Assembly (NCBI GenBank): GCA_003427395.1
Contig: BFEA01000190.1
Location: forward strand, 2,235,709-2,266,710
Length of the DNA stretch: 31,002 nt
Direction: 5' to 3'
DNA from: Chara braunii
Lineage: Eukaryota; Streptophyta; Charophyceae; Charales; Characeae
Part shown: piece by piece, positions 30,601 through 31,002 of the stretch
How positions within the stretch are numbered: the first letter of the stretch is position 1
Layout: each line of letters opens with the position of its first letter
Program-made: the position numbers and the translations under genes
Notes under the pieces: generated by a model
Told to the model about the DNA's origin: nothing
Seen by the model: only the letters and a program-made list of their open reading frames with translations
The model's database searches: none

Positions 30601-30819
30601 GGTTTGGCGCCAACCCTCGTTACGTTCGCCCAATCGCGGCGCGAACACGTTCGCACGAACGGCTTTCGGAGGCCGGCGAACGCAGGCGGAACCGGGCCCG
30701 GTAGGGCGCCCAGGGGGCGTTGTTGGGGTTGGGGGATTGGTTGGCGGGGTTGGGCGGGCGCTGGGAGCATCTACGTGGCGGGAGGGGTCAGCCTGGGCCC
30801 GCTCGTTCGAATTCGAACG
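30585..30819. repeat. GC-rich cluster of perfect palindromes
   Basis: Palindromes or near-palindromes: 30585-30596 (GGACCCGGGTCC), 30598-30618 (one extra T), 30641-30654, 30648-30661, 30691-30702 (ACCGGGCCCGGT), 30704-30711 and 30804-30819 (CGTTCGAATTCGAACG). The stretch is GC-rich and CpG-rich compared with the rest of the window. It could be a gene promoter or first-exon region continuing to the right. A donor-like CCCAG then GTGAGA lies at 30903-30912. Confidence 0.65.
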
Positions 30820-30923
30820 CGCATACGGGCATCGCCAGCGNCCCCGCCAGTCACCCGCCCGCGGAGCCGCCGCCGTCGTCGTCATCGTCGTCTCCATCGC
30901 CGCCCAGGTGAGAAACCACGTCG

Positions 30924-31002
30924 CCTCTTCCTCCTCCCCCTCCTTCTTCTTCTCCTCCTCCTCCTCCTCCTCCTCCTCCTCCTCTTTTTCTTCTTCGTCC
31001 TC
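30924..31002. repeat. Imperfect (CTC/CTT)n microsatellite
   Basis: This is a pyrimidine-rich run of CTC, TCC and TTC triplets reaching the window edge. Confidence 0.9.

Noticed and set aside
30352-30911. Overlapping frames on both strands in the GC-rich end
   Set aside because: High GC lowers stop frequency. The minus-strand frame runs over the LINE end and the palindromes and shows no domain.

Overview
This is a eukaryotic, repeat-dominated nuclear window. The likely source is a plant or streptophyte alga. The gag and pol sequences look to me like those of charophytes such as Chara, but that is recognition from memory and was not searched. I found no intact host gene. Scattered single N characters, two of them flanked by exact 80-81 bp duplications, show that it comes from a draft assembly.

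Layout. Bases 1 to about 7080 hold a Ty3/gypsy LTR retrotransposon on the minus strand. In element order it has a 5' LTR (about 7080 to 6026, with a minus-strand TATA box), a primer binding site (6024-6013), a long leader full of short repeated motifs, gag (5220-3247), then pol with protease, reverse transcriptase, RNase H and integrase running off the left edge. It is recent but dead: gag has two stop codons, pol has one, the RT has a 12-codon gap and the YxDD motif reads YLDN. Bases 7185 to about 12308 hold a second, older Ty3/gypsy element on the plus strand, head to head with the first. It has a primer binding site, a decayed gag, a decayed pol (YLDY) and no integrase. A separate solo-LTR-like insertion of about 358 bp (10179-10536), flanked by a CCGG duplication, splits its pol.

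Bases 12310-18300 are old non-coding or pseudo-coding DNA. They include a broken charged, coiled-coil-like reading frame, an (AT)n microsatellite, an 84-bp fragment of a mitochondrial-type small-subunit rRNA, and a notable 1.5-kb stretch (16373-17863) built from successive short inverted repeats, some nested. Bases 17998-18129 form a separate foldback repeat.

Bases 18300-24480 are a mosaic of diverged repeats: three copies of a poly(A)-ended retroposon, a six-copy approximately 55-bp module, a 0.5-kb direct duplication with a 631-bp period, and a four-copy module. One copy of the last is interrupted by a 296-297-bp MITE with 49-bp terminal inverted repeats and an interior of hairpins.

Bases 24480-26400 are AT-rich with no recognised gene. 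Bases 26450 to about 30600 hold a decayed L1-type LINE on the plus strand (ORF1-like remnant, AP-endonuclease, reverse transcriptase with FADD). The window ends in a GC-rich stretch with clustered perfect palindromes and a CTC/CTT microsatellite.

Nothing here works together as a pathway. The most unusual signal is the recurrence of dense palindrome or hairpin clusters at three places (16.4-17.9 kb, 23.6-23.7 kb and 30.6-30.8 kb).
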